Source of the DNA: Calliopsis andreniformis
Lineage: Eukaryota; Arthropoda; Insecta; Hymenoptera; Andrenidae
NCBI RefSeq assembly: GCF_051401765.1
Contig: NC_135071.1
Span: 13,060,961-13,124,960 of the forward strand
Reading direction: 5' to 3'
Length of the DNA stretch: 64,000 nt
Shown here: piece after piece, positions 12,201 to 29,796 of the stretch
How positions within the stretch are numbered: the stretch's first letter is position 1
Layout: every line of letters begins with the position of its first letter
Translations under genes and position numbers: made by a program
The notes under the pieces: generated by a model
What the model was told of the DNA's origin: nothing
Database searches by the model: none
The model's input: the letters and a program-made list of their open reading frames with translations, nothing else

Positions 12201-15200
12201 GAAAAACAGCAGTTTTTGCAATAATAAAAAGTGAAGAAATGAGTCAATAACAGAAATATTACAGTGTGCGATGAAATTTGATTGCAATAATGAGGTCATT
12301 AGTTTCTTCATATAAATTATATTATATTATATTATGGCAGTTTTATAGAGGAATCGTTTATCGGCGTCGACGTATAAAGAAAACTATGTCTATTCAGAGT
12401 ATCTAAAGCCAGGAATATTCTTCCGTGCATTTCTCCATCTTCTCATGGTTTTCTTTGTGGAAACCTGTTCCACTATTTTCCCGCGCGCCTTTAGCGCAAC
12501 CGTGTTATTTTCTGCTAGGCGTGCCCCGAATCACGTCACTGGTAGTCGTGAAATGTGAAGATAAAGTGTCATGAAATTCTCGATCGACATTTTGGTATAA
12601 TCTGAAAGTCCAATGAGAAAAGACTACGATCTTATACGATAATATTTAAACGCTATGTTTAATGTTTAAAATACGACAAGTATAAAAAATATACACTACT
12701 TTAGATGCTGTATATTTATAGTTAAATTTATATTATTTAAACAGAAAATGGAAGATTAGTTCCTAGATTGATCCCACTTTAAAATTAAAATAACTAAAAT
12801 TCTAGGGTGTATTGTGTGCAACATGCTCTAATTTAAATTAATTCTGCTTTTTCGATTTTGAATTTTCAATCGACTATTAAAAAACAGTCAACTTGTATGT
12901 AACAAACTGTAGTAATCATAAGTAAGTGTGGGATAGAACATAATTTTGAAATTCTTAAAACTCTCAAAACTTGAAATGGTGATTTTATTTCATAAGAGAA
13001 ATTTTTTAAAGACTGAAGTTTCTTAGAGTACTTTTTATCGACTTTTAGAAAACACTGTTAATGCTGATAATCATGATAAAATACTTTCTTGATAATTTCT
13101 CTAAATATTAATACTTTCCTTAAATTTCGTGAATTTCGAATCACGAAAAAAATACAGTTACGAATTCTCAAAACTCATATCTTAAATTTGGGTTTTGGGG
13201 AGTTCCATGGTTTCGATATTTCGAGAAACTTCTTAGTAATAAGGTATTCAGATAGTAAAATGTTTAAACAATTTCACAAACAATAGAGGATCTATTTTGC
13301 ATATTTTGCGATGCCTCACGAGGGGAGTTAATGAACGCTTGCCTCCCCCGATAAATGAGCTCGAGTCGGAACAATCATAAGCGATAGAACGATACCGTGT
13401 GCAGGAAACGTAGAAACGTGTGAAAAGACAGAAGTCTTTCTTCATAAAAAAAAATTCGCAAGAGAAAAGAAAGGTGAAGGAAAGCAGTGATAAAGCTCTA
13501 AATTGACACTGGTTTTCTTTTCCTTAGATATGGGAGCTTGTGGACAGCAAGACGGGTTATCTGACCAGGAGTGGACTGTACAAAGGCCTCGCTTTGGTCG
13601 CGTTTGCTCAACAAGGAAAGCAACCCAGTGACAAACTCTGGGAGAACACCGAATCTCAAGGTTGGCTTGTTTTCAATAATCTTTGACGAATCAGTTATTC
13701 TATAAATATTGCTGCGACTGAACCGAGCGACTGTTTCATGAAATCGATTTCCTCGTTGTTACATTTTCTGCTGAAAGCCGAGAAGTTGTGAAAATTGTGA
13801 AATAAATTGAATATTTAAATTAAAAAATCAATTTAAACTGAAAATTTTAAGTAAAATTTGAACTCAATTTTAATACATAACAAGTAGGAGGCTGACACAT
13901 TAAATAAACCTCAAAACTTGATGGTGAATTTGAATTTAAACAATAGGATGAACACCAACTTTTCACACTTCATGTTGAAATAAAATTGCATAAATTGCAA
14001 AAATCGTATAAATTAGTAGTATCATTTATTTTCTTGAAAATTATTTTCACTGTACATGATCAGTATACATTAAGATAGAGGTCACGTTAATTTTGTCTAA
14101 TTAAATGTTATCGTAGACAGAAACTGATAATGAGGAGCAGCATAAATAGGGTAGAGCGAAGTATATGAATTATATGATAATAGTACAGTTTTAATCACAT
14201 CTAATGATAGCGTCGCTGTATTCATTGCATTTGTAATTCAAACTAACGCCGTGTATCCATTTGTTCAATTGTGAGTTTACATCTAATTAATAGATCAGTT
14301 CTGTTGAATTAATAGACCAGAAACAATTACTTCTCAATATCTAATAATATATAATCTTTTGTAAACAAAAATGATTAAAGTTAAAAGACGACATAATCTT
14401 AAAAAATTCTATTATAAATTACATGATAATGTAACTATCTACTAAATTAAAGATTGGAATTAATACAGATGTGCAATTCAATTTAAACAAAAGTTAACGT
14501 ACACGTTTATTAATTCCTTATTGAACGAATTACATAATCCCCAACAAATCCTTTGCAGAATAGTTACAGTTATTCATTATATGCGGATAATGTGTGAGAT
14601 CAAGGTTCCACAAACGGATGTTCAGCCTAATTAAACTCGAAACTGTACTCTCAAGAGTCAGAGCAGGAGAGAACCGGAAGAACAGCACACCTCTGGTGAA
14701 CTATCTTCGATCGTGATAAGTGCGCGTCTTTTCACCGATAAGAAAAACAACCACTGATTGCGTTGGTCAGTGACACCATTAAGGATCAGGTTTCTTCCCA
14801 CGAAACATAAGTATGCACTTGTGGCATGCTTTTAAGTGTTATCCAACATCACGCTTGATAACAACATTAACCACGATGATGTTCTCAATGGCCTATGTTC
14901 CGTTATCTATTAAGCGTCTCACTCCACTTATCAGTGAGTGGGACGAAGAGTGTCCCATTATGAAATTTATGAAAACAGTCATTTTACCGTTAAAATTCTA
15001 CTGAATATTCTTGAAATTTTAAACAGAATATTTTATCCCTCGTGTTTGCAATCTTTTTTATGTGTTTCTTGTCTGGTTTTCGATAGAACTACCTATTCCT
15101 GTATTGGGCGATCTTACGGAGGTGACCTTGTTGGCCCAAAGGTTGCACAAAGGCAGCAATCCAGCGAAATTGAATCTCACTTATTCGGACATTTGCAACT

Positions 15201-18200
15201 TGGATACGATAGAAGTTAATTTGGTGCCAGAGAAGAAAGGGATCTTTCTGAAGCACGTGGAGTATCAAGTGACGAGCAAGGTAGCCTTCGTTTATTCGCT
15301 TTATGGGCTAGTAGTCTTTCTCTGCTATAAGCAATTTATGTATTAATGACTCACGATTAGTTCTATTCAATCGAAGGTCAGAATAGAGGGAAATGAAAAA
15401 TAATTTAAAGGAAGAAAGGGGATAGTAAGGAATTTATAATGATAAAGTATTGTACTGATAATATTACAGTTAAGTAGATTAAATATATAGGATTGATCGG
15501 AAAATTTAATCAGATTTTTTAAATTAAAAGTCTGCTTATTATTAAAATTACTTCATTTCTTAATTTTTCTATGTTTGTCAAAGTTTAGTTTCTCCTATTT
15601 TATTAATTAAAGATTATCAGTCTTTCATTAGGAAAGATAGAAAAAGGATTTTAAAAATAAGAAGCTGTGGGTGAAATATTTAATGCTTTTAAATTTATGT
15701 TATAATTAAGAAGCTAATTTATTTGTATAAGTAAAGGACATTTATGGAGCCATCTATTCAAAACAGTTTTTGCTTCCAGAGATTCAATTCTGTCGTTTAT
15801 AGACGCTACAACGATTTCGTGTCGTTGCATGAACTTCTCCTGGCAAGATTCCCATACAGGTTGATACCTAAGTTACCACCGAAGAAAATAGTAGGAGGTA
15901 AAGTATCTAAATGGTGTTCATTAGTCTTTAATTAAATAATTAATATATATTAATTTTCCTATTCAAAATGATAAATGAATAATTTGCATTTGAGTTTCAA
16001 CATTATTATCCAATTAAAGTGATCGAAATAAATCACTAAAATTGTTTATTTGTGTTCCAAAAACTCTGACACGCAAAATATTAAAAGTTAATTATTGAAA
16101 ACTATTAATAATATGTAGCTTTAAAGCTGTTCCTTAGTATTTTATAAATAATGATTATAAAAACCTAACTACTCCGAGTTTCTTATGTATGAATACTTGC
16201 ACTTGTGTTTACTGCTACCTAATTCAACAAAAGAATCTTCAATGAACCGTGACATAACAGAAGAATTCCTCATCATTAATGTCAATGCATCTCATTTCCA
16301 TCATAAGTCTCTTCCAATGAAACGCCTGTACAAGTCTGCAAACATCAAAGTACCTTTTAATAAGAAACATGTACAAATTAAAATGCTTGATGATCCCACG
16401 ACCAACTGACTGAAAGACACTCGCAATAAATCATGAGATACCAAACAGAAAGGAAAGAACTCTTGCTGTTTTTAATCATTTCCAAATAAACAATTTACAA
16501 TGTTACGTATTTTTCCTTATTTCAAGAGAGTACTCGGCTCTTTTCTCAAATATTTAACCCTTTCCTGACTAGTCAGGATTATAGTATGTCCTACTTATTT
16601 TTTTTCTAGGAAGCCTAGTCAATAAAAAAAAATAAGAATAAAATATGCTCAAAAAATTTCATTTACTCATGAAAGAATTAATAAAACATGAACCATGCGA
16701 AGAAATAGAATCATGTTTTATCAAACCTGTTTTCCATGTTGGTTTCTCGAGGACCAGTGTCAGACTTCATGATCCCATCACAAGAATAGCCATGCAAATA
16801 TTATACTCGACAAAATAAATCTCCTTTCTGTCACGTTTAGTTCAGCGCCTTTTTATTGTCCTTTTTGTATTATTTTAGAATCTCATTTTTGTTTAATATT
16901 CTCTAACACACAGGGTAAATTACGCAACTGTATCGCCTGAATTTTTTCGTAAACCATTTGTTGTATAAAAAAGTATTTGAGCAGCATAATAAAGAGGAGC
17001 ATTCTTTTGATAGCAAGCAACTTTTGATTGAAACATTTTCTCATGCGACAAATAGTTTACAAGTTCAGGTGATACAGTACGTGACTCACCCTGTATAAAT
17101 CATTATTACCTCTACATATATCAGTGGGCTTATTATTGCTTAACTTAATAAATAAATAAGGCCTAACTTAAATAAATAATTTCTCATTCTCAGCGGACTC
17201 TCAGTTCCTGGAGGAAAGGAGACGATCTCTTCTGCGATTTCTCACTGTGATCGCTCGTCACCCCGTAGTCAGCAAGGACCACATCGTGCAGTTCTTCTTC
17301 ACGTACACCGGCGAGGAGACGCAGCACAAGATCCGCGAGGTGTTCAGGCGAGTGCCAGACGAGTTCGCCACGTCGGAACTGTCCTCGAAGGCGAAGGAAT
17401 TGGTGCCACCGGAAACGTTAACGGAATTCGCGAACAGCCGCGACCAGATCAGAGTGATACTCCTAGGAATCTCTCGGTTGAAACACATCGCCGATTGTCT
17501 GGCGATCAGATCGCACAACTACGCGATGGACATGGCGGAACTGGGCACGCAGTTGAACAATTTAGCCTCGGAGCCACATGGTACCACCGCCTGGGCCACT
17601 GGTGGTTCTACCATCTGGCAGGAAATGAAAAAGGGTTTCCATATAATTTCGAAGTAAGTGATTATCAGTCCTTGAAGTCGAGGTAGTTTCATGCATGACT
17701 GGTGCTACAGAAGAAGCAAAAGTTTGTGGAGATCTACCAAATCTACCAAAAATATTTTTCTGTCATTTTACAGTAAAACAAGATACAAAATGTTCAAAAT
17801 TATCCAAAAATAGCAAAAGACTCAATTTCACATTTTTCTGTAGTTATTACATTTCTCCATAGTTGGACAGTATAGATGTACTAGGCAAGCTTGAGGTCTG
17901 AGCATGTAAAGCTTAACTCTTAACTGGTACATTAATGTATGCTTATAATTTTCAGAGAATTCAATTTACTCTCCACAAGAGCCCTTCAACAAGCAGTCAG
18001 AGAAGAAACGATGGTATGCGAAAGATTGAATCTCCTGTTAGATATTTTAGTGGCACATAGAATCTTATGCGAGAGACATGAGCGCGGGGTCAGCGCTGAT
18101 CACCAGCGTGCATTGTCTACGATGCTATCGTTAAAGAAACGACAAATGCAGGGAGTCATTCGCGGCACTGATGTGAGTAAATCATCACGATTATTCAGCC

Positions 18201-18963
18201 GAGTAATAGGTGACGATACAGTCCTAAGAAAGGTATATTTATCTGATGATTTAACTCGATTCATTGTTACCTGGCAATCACCATTACGTAATTATTCTGA
18301 ATTTACTCAAGGTCGTTCATGTTAATGAGGGGGGAAAATGTGATAATATACAATCTTAAGCTTGTTTCGTCTTACATCATTCGTTTCAATTGAAGACGAG
18401 TCACACGTACAATTATCTTATTTTGAGGTACCTTCTAATCAAATTTTTCTTCCTTTGCAGACTGATACTGTTGAGTATTTGGAAAATAAAATGGTCGCTC
18501 AGGAATCCGTAATCGCAAATGTTGAGCTACGAAATTGTTTTTCATTGCACTGTTTACATATGGAGACACAACTCGTTCACGCACACTTAGAGATACTTGC
18601 TACAGTCTTGCAGAGCCTTGTTAATGTCCAAATACGCGGACACTCTGAGGTAAGACCCCTTAATTGATCAGTTTTATATTTCAGACAGTTTCATAATCAT
18701 ATTGCACTGTTTTATGCTATCGGTAAATGAGGATTGGTAAGTGCATATATCTTGGCAAATTCATGGACAACGTTCGAGATAAAATTTCCTACCAATATAA
18801 AAAATAGGAATAAGAACATTTATTAGATATTTCTAACGAGATTATAAGTAATTGTAACTTCAAATATGCTTTGCAGCTCGCTGAAGTATGGAAACTGATA
18901 GAGCCGACGATCATGAAGTGTTTACCAGAAAAAGCAACAAGTGGATCAAATGGAGTTTCATAA
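255..18963 (+). CDS. Snx8: Sorting nexin 8 (SNX8), 5' partial
   Basis: Endosomal sorting nexin: the PX domain binds phosphoinositides and the BAR domain senses membrane curvature. Exons: 255-382, 13528-13660, 15087-15280, 15780-15897, 17194-17653, 17956-18172, 18461-18649, 18877-18963. All inner junctions are GT-AG and the phases match, giving about 507 residues. Exons 1-2 encode the N-terminal EH-like region ([16 protein letters not shown], then [20 protein letters not shown]). Exon 3 to early exon 5 encode the PX domain: [10 protein letters not shown], then [20 protein letters not shown], then [11 protein letters not shown] and [13 protein letters not shown], the usual SNX8 order. Exons 5-8 encode the helical BAR region ([45 protein letters not shown]). 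The chain ends at TAA 18961-18963. The acceptor at 253-254 leaves phase 1, so the start codon lies upstream of the window. The first visible intron is 13,145 bp and carries most of the repeats listed here. AATAAA at 19268-19273 is one possible polyadenylation signal. The family call is firm; the exact 5' edge of exon 1 is less sure. Confidence 0.93.
627..830. repeat. Inverted repeat with a third, direct copy
   Basis: The arm at 627-669 (it includes AATGTTACGTTTTCGAAG and GAGTTAAAATTAAAGAC) reappears as its reverse complement at 723-763. The first 30 bases return in direct orientation at 801-830. This looks like the remains of a palindromic non-autonomous transposon with a duplicated end. I cannot name the family. 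Confidence 0.7.
2546..3026. mobile_element. hAT-like non-autonomous element with 14-bp inverted ends
   Basis: The stretch begins TAGGGATGCTGATT and ends AATCAGCATCCCTA, a perfect 14-bp terminal inverted repeat. The flanking octamers GCTATATC and TCTATACC agree at 6 of 8 positions, which would fit the 8-bp target duplication typical of hAT transposons. Just inside both ends the sequence is rich in ATCGATTT, and 2610-2642 holds short tandem copies of ATCGATTTTTCGT. There is no transposase ORF, so it would depend on enzymes encoded elsewhere. The superfamily is inferred from terminus and target-site length only. Confidence 0.65.
4439..4667 (+). mobile_element. Palindromic MITE, family A, copy 1
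   Basis: The left end reads TAGGGTGTCCATGCCGAAGC and the right end is the imperfect reverse complement, CAGCTTGAACACCTTGTA. TA lies on both sides, which suggests a TA target duplication as in Tc1/mariner-like elements. The inverted ends run inward for about 40-50 bp. The interior has no ORF. It pairs with copy 2 at 5466-5683, which is inserted in the opposite orientation. Confidence 0.75.
5221..5364. mobile_element. Palindromic MITE, family A, degraded copy 3
   Basis: The left arm AAAGCCATCTAAATATATCT (5221-5240) is matched in inverted orientation by AGAGATATTTAGGTGGCTTT (5345-5364), 18 of 20 positions. The interior TCCTTCGAGCCATTCAAATT resembles the interior of copy 1. The outer part of the end is still traceable on the right (about 5365-5385) and largely lost on the left. 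It is an older relative of the copies at 4439 and 5466. Confidence 0.6.
5466..5683 (-). mobile_element. Palindromic MITE, family A, copy 2
   Basis: The left end AAGGTGTCCACGCTGAAGC and the right end GCTTCAGCTTGGACACCCTG form long inverted ends. The interior (CACGAAAATCGT, then ATATCATGAAAAATCTTTAG) is the reverse complement of the interior of copy 1, so the two copies face opposite ways about 0.8 kb apart. No ORF is present. Confidence 0.75.
6163..6178. repeat. Perfect 16-bp palindrome
   Basis: GGCGAGCATGCTCGCC is a perfect palindrome inside a GC-richer patch (about 6000-6220) of the SNX8 intron. It could be a dimeric factor site or part of an old transposon end. Nothing in the sequence decides between these. 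Confidence 0.7.
6311..6522. mobile_element. Palindromic MITE-like element with about 50-bp arms
   Basis: The inner arms are nearly perfect: AGTACCCAGTAGTCGATCAC at 6337-6356 and its reverse complement near 6478-6497. The outer arms are looser: AAGGTACTTGAC at 6312 is mirrored by GTCAACTACCTT at 6511-6522. The span is about 212 bp with an AT-rich interior and no ORF. The ends differ from family A, so it is a separate family. Confidence 0.65.
9112..9555 (+). repeat. Minisatellite, about 18 units of about 26 bp
   Basis: The unit is approximately GTGTCCCAYCTTTTTTARGG followed by ATAAAA. Units 6-9 (about 9239-9340) are the least diverged; outer units carry substitutions and indels, and one unit near 9343 is shortened to about 15 bp. 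It lies within the SNX8 intron. The repeat is clear by eye; copy number is counted by hand. Confidence 0.9.
15281..17193 (+). other. SNX8 introns around the PX-domain exon
   Basis: These are the 499-bp intron before exon 15780-15897 and the 1296-bp intron after it. The first is AT-rich and featureless. The second contains a palindromic element at 16910-17094. An open stretch at 16185-16409 is not supported: it has no matching splice phases and its composition is that of the intron. Confidence 0.7.
16910..17094. mobile_element. Palindromic MITE, family B
   Basis: The left end ACAGGGTAAATTACGCAACT continues with GTATCGCCTGAA. The right end, read on the other strand, is ACAGGGTGAGTCACGTACTG followed by TATCACCTGAAC. 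The arms extend about 50 bp to GTAAACCATTTGT / GTAAACTATTTGT. The length is 185 bp with no ORF. It sits in an SNX8 intron 99 bp before the exon at 17194. Confidence 0.75.
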
Positions 18964-21900
18964 GTAAGGGGAAGTTTCTTGATTGCTACACACATTCGGT
19001 GATTTAGAAAATGACAAACTGTGTACAAGGTATGTAGAACAATATAAATGTGCAATTATAAAACGATGACATTGAATTCAAACTCAAAACTCTGTTATAC
19101 GAGTTCTTCACAAGTCTGAGTGATTAACTTTACTTTTTAAATTTTTTTAAAATTTTTGTGCCACAGCACTTGATTGATGCTTAATTTTTTGTATCTAGAA
19201 TGAATATAAATATTTTTGTTTTGTGGTGTTAATTGATTTGACAAGTGAACGCGTGTTCATGTTAGTTAATAAATCTTAATAATCTCTAAAGAGTTAGATG
19301 CGATATGTATGACACACAGTAAAGTATGTATGGACAAACAGAATTTTGTACATGCTACAGCAAATATGATCCAAACACTTCTTAGACATTCCTTGTTGTG
19401 TACTTAATATATTTTATGATGTGATTGATACTCGTGAATTAGAAAAATATAAGCTATCATGTATATAATATATTACGCTTTCTTCTCTAAAGATATGCAG
19501 TAGATGAAACGTTTGTATAAAACTACAGAGCAATTGTAAATAGTTTTGTTTACTGAGATACTATGTTTTTATATGAGTTGAAAGTCTGACGAGTGTTAAC
19601 ATAATTTCTGTATACCACGTTGATCGTGGATACTCTGAATATTTTACACACATTTATACATATACAATGCTCGCCTTTGTGTAATGGTAATGAAATACAT
19701 TGTTATTGCATAATACACCGATTTGGTATCCTGTTTCCTTTGGATTAGTGTTCTTTCAAACCTTTAATGTGAAACAAATACATAGAATAATACTGAAATA
19801 AGCGATCCTATTTTGGTAGCGTATGCTACTTTTCGTTAGGATGAAAAAAGATCCAGAAACTTTTCCTTTCTGAGACTTTCTTTCCTTCTTTCTTTCAGTT
19901 TTTAGAAAATTAACTTTCAATACTATTGGTCGAATTACTGGATATTATTTTAACCCCATTATGCACAATCGCGTGAAGGATCTATGTTCGCTTAATGGAA
20001 GCTCTGTGATTGGCAGTTTGGGATAATCACCCATTTTAGATCGGCAGCGAAGGTGATAACTTTAGGTGATAACTTGTTTTTGCCAAAATAACGTTCTTGA
20101 ATTAAGAACTGTAACTCATTCATTTTATATAACAATTAGAAAAAAAATTGCTAGGTCGTTATTAGACGGGGAAAATATTGGAAAGAAGAAAACGGGGATA
20201 TTTAATGTAACATAACAAAAGAGGCACATTTTATTTTTTTTTAACAATAAAGTAAAGGATGTTCTCACACGGTCACGATTCATTGTAAATATTGTGTTAT
20301 CTAAGATTAACATGCCTGTATCGTGGTACAGTATACATTAAATTCTACCACTTTGCTATGCTACATGACTAGTTTACATGACATTATAAAGTGCAACTTA
20401 TTTTCAACAATCACATAATATTAGTATTTCCATTTAATAGTGTTTACTATTTACTACGATTTCAATATTAATTATTGTTACTTAACGACATCATCATTAT
20501 TACAGTTATACAAGATCAAACAATCGCAAGAACGAAACTTTCAAAATAGAAAATTTATATTTAAAATTGTATTGTATTTAATATTCAGTAATCACTGAAG
20601 TTGCCAATTTATACATGTTTAATACTTTTGATCCTATGCCAGATATTTCCATCTAATGTAATGTTATTCTTTGTTACAAGTCAGCGATAGTTGAACTAGA
20701 TATAATTTAAAGATAATATGAACAAAATGACATCATTAATATTTGACATACATTGACATTAACTTGAACATATATTTTATACTCCATGCTAATATCTTTT
20801 TTTAAGAATGAAGGCTAAATGTTCAAGAGATGACAATTTTTCACGCGATAAATCGCAAAAGCGAGATTAAAGTTTAAGAGGTAGAGTAATTCTTGAAGCA
20901 TAGGAGCATCTACGTGTCCATTAATTCTTCAAGTAACGATTAATTAGTTATAATAATTTCATTAACACGCTTCCCTCGTTGCAATTCAAGTTTTAAAGAA
21001 TCGTATAAGTGAAATTGTAAACAATGCAACGTACATTAAAGGTAATTTTGTTAAAATATTTATATCGAAATTAAATGCAAGACCAAAAAGCAATTTCATT
21101 ATTATTACTTCTATAATTACTTTCATTGACTTTGTATCCTTCACAGACTATTTTATATTTTCGTTGTGTATTCATTGACAATTTTTTCTGGACAGTTTAC
21201 AAATACTTAATTAAATTTTTACTTGGCCTGAAGGTGAATTATGTAAAACATATATAGCGGAAAAATGTTTATAAAACATACCAATGTCTCATATAGCAAG
21301 GTATTCCCATAAATGTTTAGTAAAAATGTTGTTGTATAAACATTTTTCCTATTTTTTCGTACAACATCTTAAACGTATTAAAGCGATATTAAATAAATTG
21401 ACATGGAATGTCTGAAAATATTAGAAAAATAGCTGCAAAATTTAATATTTAAAAACACAGACTAGAAATAATTATCGTACCTATAAACTAAATAGACCAC
21501 AGAATAACTTACTACATATTTATAGCTGCACAATATTTTTATGAAATGCATTGCGCGTCTTTAGAGTTGTTCATTATTAGAAATTTGCTAGAGTATTTTT
21601 ATAAAATGTGAAGAAAAAAAACATATATATATAATATATATATTACATTTAAATAAGTCATGTATTTTGTATAAATTTCAAGTTCAAATTTCCTCTTTCT
21701 TTGCGTCTATGATTCTTTAACAAGCTCTATAATCATACAAATTTTAACGGAAAAGTAATTTGTATACATTCATATCGAAATATCTTGCGTAATAGTATTA
21801 AATCTCTTACTCCTATACAGGACACGTATAGTGCACGAATTATTGTTCAGATTCAATATAAATAGATTACAGCGGCATGTGTACAATTATTTAAAATTTT

Positions 21901-22113
21901 CAAAATATGCACAACTGTCTTTTTTCTCTTAGATATTTACATTTTGATACAGTTTTGATTGTATTAAATCTTAAAAATCCAATTATGAATTTTTTTTCAA
22001 TAATAGAATACCAATATATCTTCGCATACATTTAATGTGCTTCATTTGCTTCCAATAACGCGAAGCTCAATACTTACGTAATTGGATTATCTGCTGTGAT
22101 TCGAGCCAACGAT
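18964..22113. other. Convergent intergenic region, 3' ends of SNX8 and HECW
   Basis: This AT-rich region holds the 3' untranslated ends of two genes that face each other. It has several AATAAA or TTTATT hexamers (for example 19268-19273 on the + strand) and an AT microsatellite at about 21622-21648. I see no coding region. Where each transcript ends cannot be read from the sequence, and the two 3' UTRs may overlap. Confidence 0.65.
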
Positions 22114-27722
<5,609 letters not shown>

Positions 27723-27763
27723 TTTTTAGAACATAGTACCAATCAGTTGTGTCTTCTTAGTAT
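27723..27763 (-). other. 5' untranslated part of HECW coding exon 1
   Basis: On the - strand CTGTTTTCAG ends at 27764-27765, making a good acceptor just before CATACTAAG, so at least one non-coding exon lies upstream. A second acceptor-like TTTTTACAG before GTGTCG near 28210 fits a further 5' exon. The exact boundary could be off by a base or two. Confidence 0.5.
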
Positions 27764-27767
27764 GCTG

Positions 27768-29420
27768 AAAACAGGAACAGAAATATAATTAATAAATCAA
27801 ATAACGATTACAATGTGGAAAATTTATGTGATACTATAATGTACTTTTAATATTAATTCATTCATTTCTTTTAATACTGATTCTTAACTTTAATAACTTC
27901 TCCTTTCTTTCTTTAAGACTTGTTTGTTTAAATGAATGTATGTCTTCTAAACCTACCATATTTATTTATACAATTATAATCAGTGTTAAGAAAGCAATGA
28001 GAATAATCATGAGAGAGTAGCTTCAAATTACATATGTGATAGTGAAAAGTGGCACTACTTATGAATGCATTACTGCAACAATGAAGAATGTGTGTCGCTT
28101 CAGATTGAAACGTTTGACATAATTTTGTCCATATGGAAAATATCCTGCTTAATTGATACAACTTTTACTTGGACTAATCGTGAAGCGTCTTCATAATTCA
28201 AAACGACACCTGTAAAAACAAATTTCGGCTGATACGTTCAAATTACATTAGAATTTACATTAATGAGTAGCCCTGATACAGTCGTTGTAAAACTGATATT
28301 TTTTAAAACCAGTAAATTTTAAACTGCTATAAATAAATCATAGATAAAGAATATTTACAATTTTCGTTAATTCATCGAACTGCATTACATTAAACACGAT
28401 TTTGAAGACACTTAATTCACACGACACTGTATGTTTCAGAAGAAATGATTGTTAGTGCTTTCAATTTCTCAAGTGTTAATACCAAATAGCTTGGAAACTT
28501 TGTCACGTACACATTTTTTACCTGCATATGTTACATCTTTCCGAATATCTTAATTAAAAAGCCCCGGCAAAGACATTTTCTATTACATTTACATATTCAT
28601 TTACTCATATCTCGCTCATTACACGGATATATGAGCATCGAAGAACGCGTTGGTGACAGAAAGATATAGCAGACTCTATCTGGTAACTTTTCACAGTGTC
28701 ACTTACATCCCGGTTTTTCGTATTCATCATTCATAGTCAACAGTCGCACCTTATTGGCTACTGATTATCAAGTGCAATCGAATCCATCAGAAATACCAGT
28801 CAGCTGTATTTCTAAAGCCAAGTACTTGTTAGAAACTATATTTCTTCTTCGTTTCTTTCCTGTACTTTCAACTAATTTCGTTTCTAATTATTATACGAGC
28901 CGTAATATGTAGATATATTCATCTGCAACCGTTTTGGCACAGAAAACATGTAACGGTGTCGAGTGCTCTGAACTTTTCCAGTAGATGACGCTTAAAGCAA
29001 TGCAGAAAATGTAGCTGATTTCTATTAGATAATACTTTCTATATAATGAAACTTGAAGGTAATCAGCTGACTAGCATAGATCAAATTAAAGGTAGGTAGT
29101 TCACGCAAATTTGAGGGTTCTGATTTTCTGATTAACAATAATAAATAACGTGATAATAATTATATGACGCTCATTGATTGGCTTTTCATTTATTTGAAAG
29201 TATTTATTTAGTTTTGTGCATCCGTGTGCATCTTCTCAAGCTTTTCTATGATTTGAGAGCTTGTACTGTGCTTTAATATTATATTCTTGGAAGCAGAAGC
29301 TTCAGATATGAAAAATAATCTGTACAAGTCATTCCACTTAAGTCTTTCGCGTTTCTTTCTGATCTAATATTTATATATCATCAGTGCATCGCACATTTCG
29401 ATGATTTAAATAATTTTAGC
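27768..29420. other. Divergent spacer between HECW and RpL32
   Basis: The two genes point away from each other, so this 1.6 kb should hold both promoters and the non-coding 5' exon or exons of HECW. It is AT-rich, with no TATA box I can defend and no C2-like coding segment on the - strand. The open frame at 27928-28161 has no supporting features. Confidence 0.6.
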
Positions 29421-29464
29421 TTCCTCTTTTTTATCGCTAGAAGGCGCTTCGTGCGTTTTCACGC
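29420..29464 (+). promoter_or_regulatory. RpL32 start region with TOP-like pyrimidine tract
   Basis: CTTCCTCTTTTTT at 29420-29432 resembles the 5' terminal oligopyrimidine tract with which ribosomal protein mRNAs begin, a motif tied to growth-dependent translation. A donor-like GTAAAC follows at 29465. A good acceptor, TTTATGATTTCAG, ends at 29763, so a short non-coding first exon joined to 29764 is the simplest reading. The start site itself is inferred. Confidence 0.5.
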
Positions 29465-29796
29465 GTAAACTTGTTAGTCCTAGTTGAACATAACCTTTTC
29501 TGTCTGGTGTGTAACGAGGGTGGGTACGTGATGTTACAGAAAATCCATAATATTCATAAAAATCGTTTATACGATGTAAAATATACACGAAGCAGTTTAA
29601 TTTAAAGAAATAAAGGAAATTTAAATACATTGTATTTTTTAAAAACAGATTATCATAACGGTCATACGAATAATATAATATACCAGTCAGATTGTGTACT
29701 GTTGTTATAAAACTTATTTTGTAAATAAGCGTAACGCTGATTTGGGTTTTATTTATGATTTCAGTTTGAAGTTTGTAGTAACTTAAAGAGATCAAA

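Larger units (their letters stand above)
383..13527 (+). other. 13-kb first visible intron of SNX8
   Basis: The donor is GTATGT after CAG at 380-382 and the acceptor is TTTTCCTTAG ending at 13527. I see no further SNX8 exon in it. It contains an inverted-repeat cluster (627-830), a hAT-like element (2546-3026), three copies of a palindromic MITE (4439-5683), a second palindrome (6311-6522) and a 26-bp minisatellite (9112-9555). Locally GC-richer patches at about 6000-6220, 8540-8660, 9790-10080 and 11490-11720 stand out from the AT-rich background. They could be regulatory elements or old insertions. I see no convincing ORF in them. Confidence 0.75.

Noticed and set aside
21622..21648. AT-rich dinucleotide run
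   Set aside because: It is an ordinary microsatellite in an AT-rich 3' region and of no special interest.
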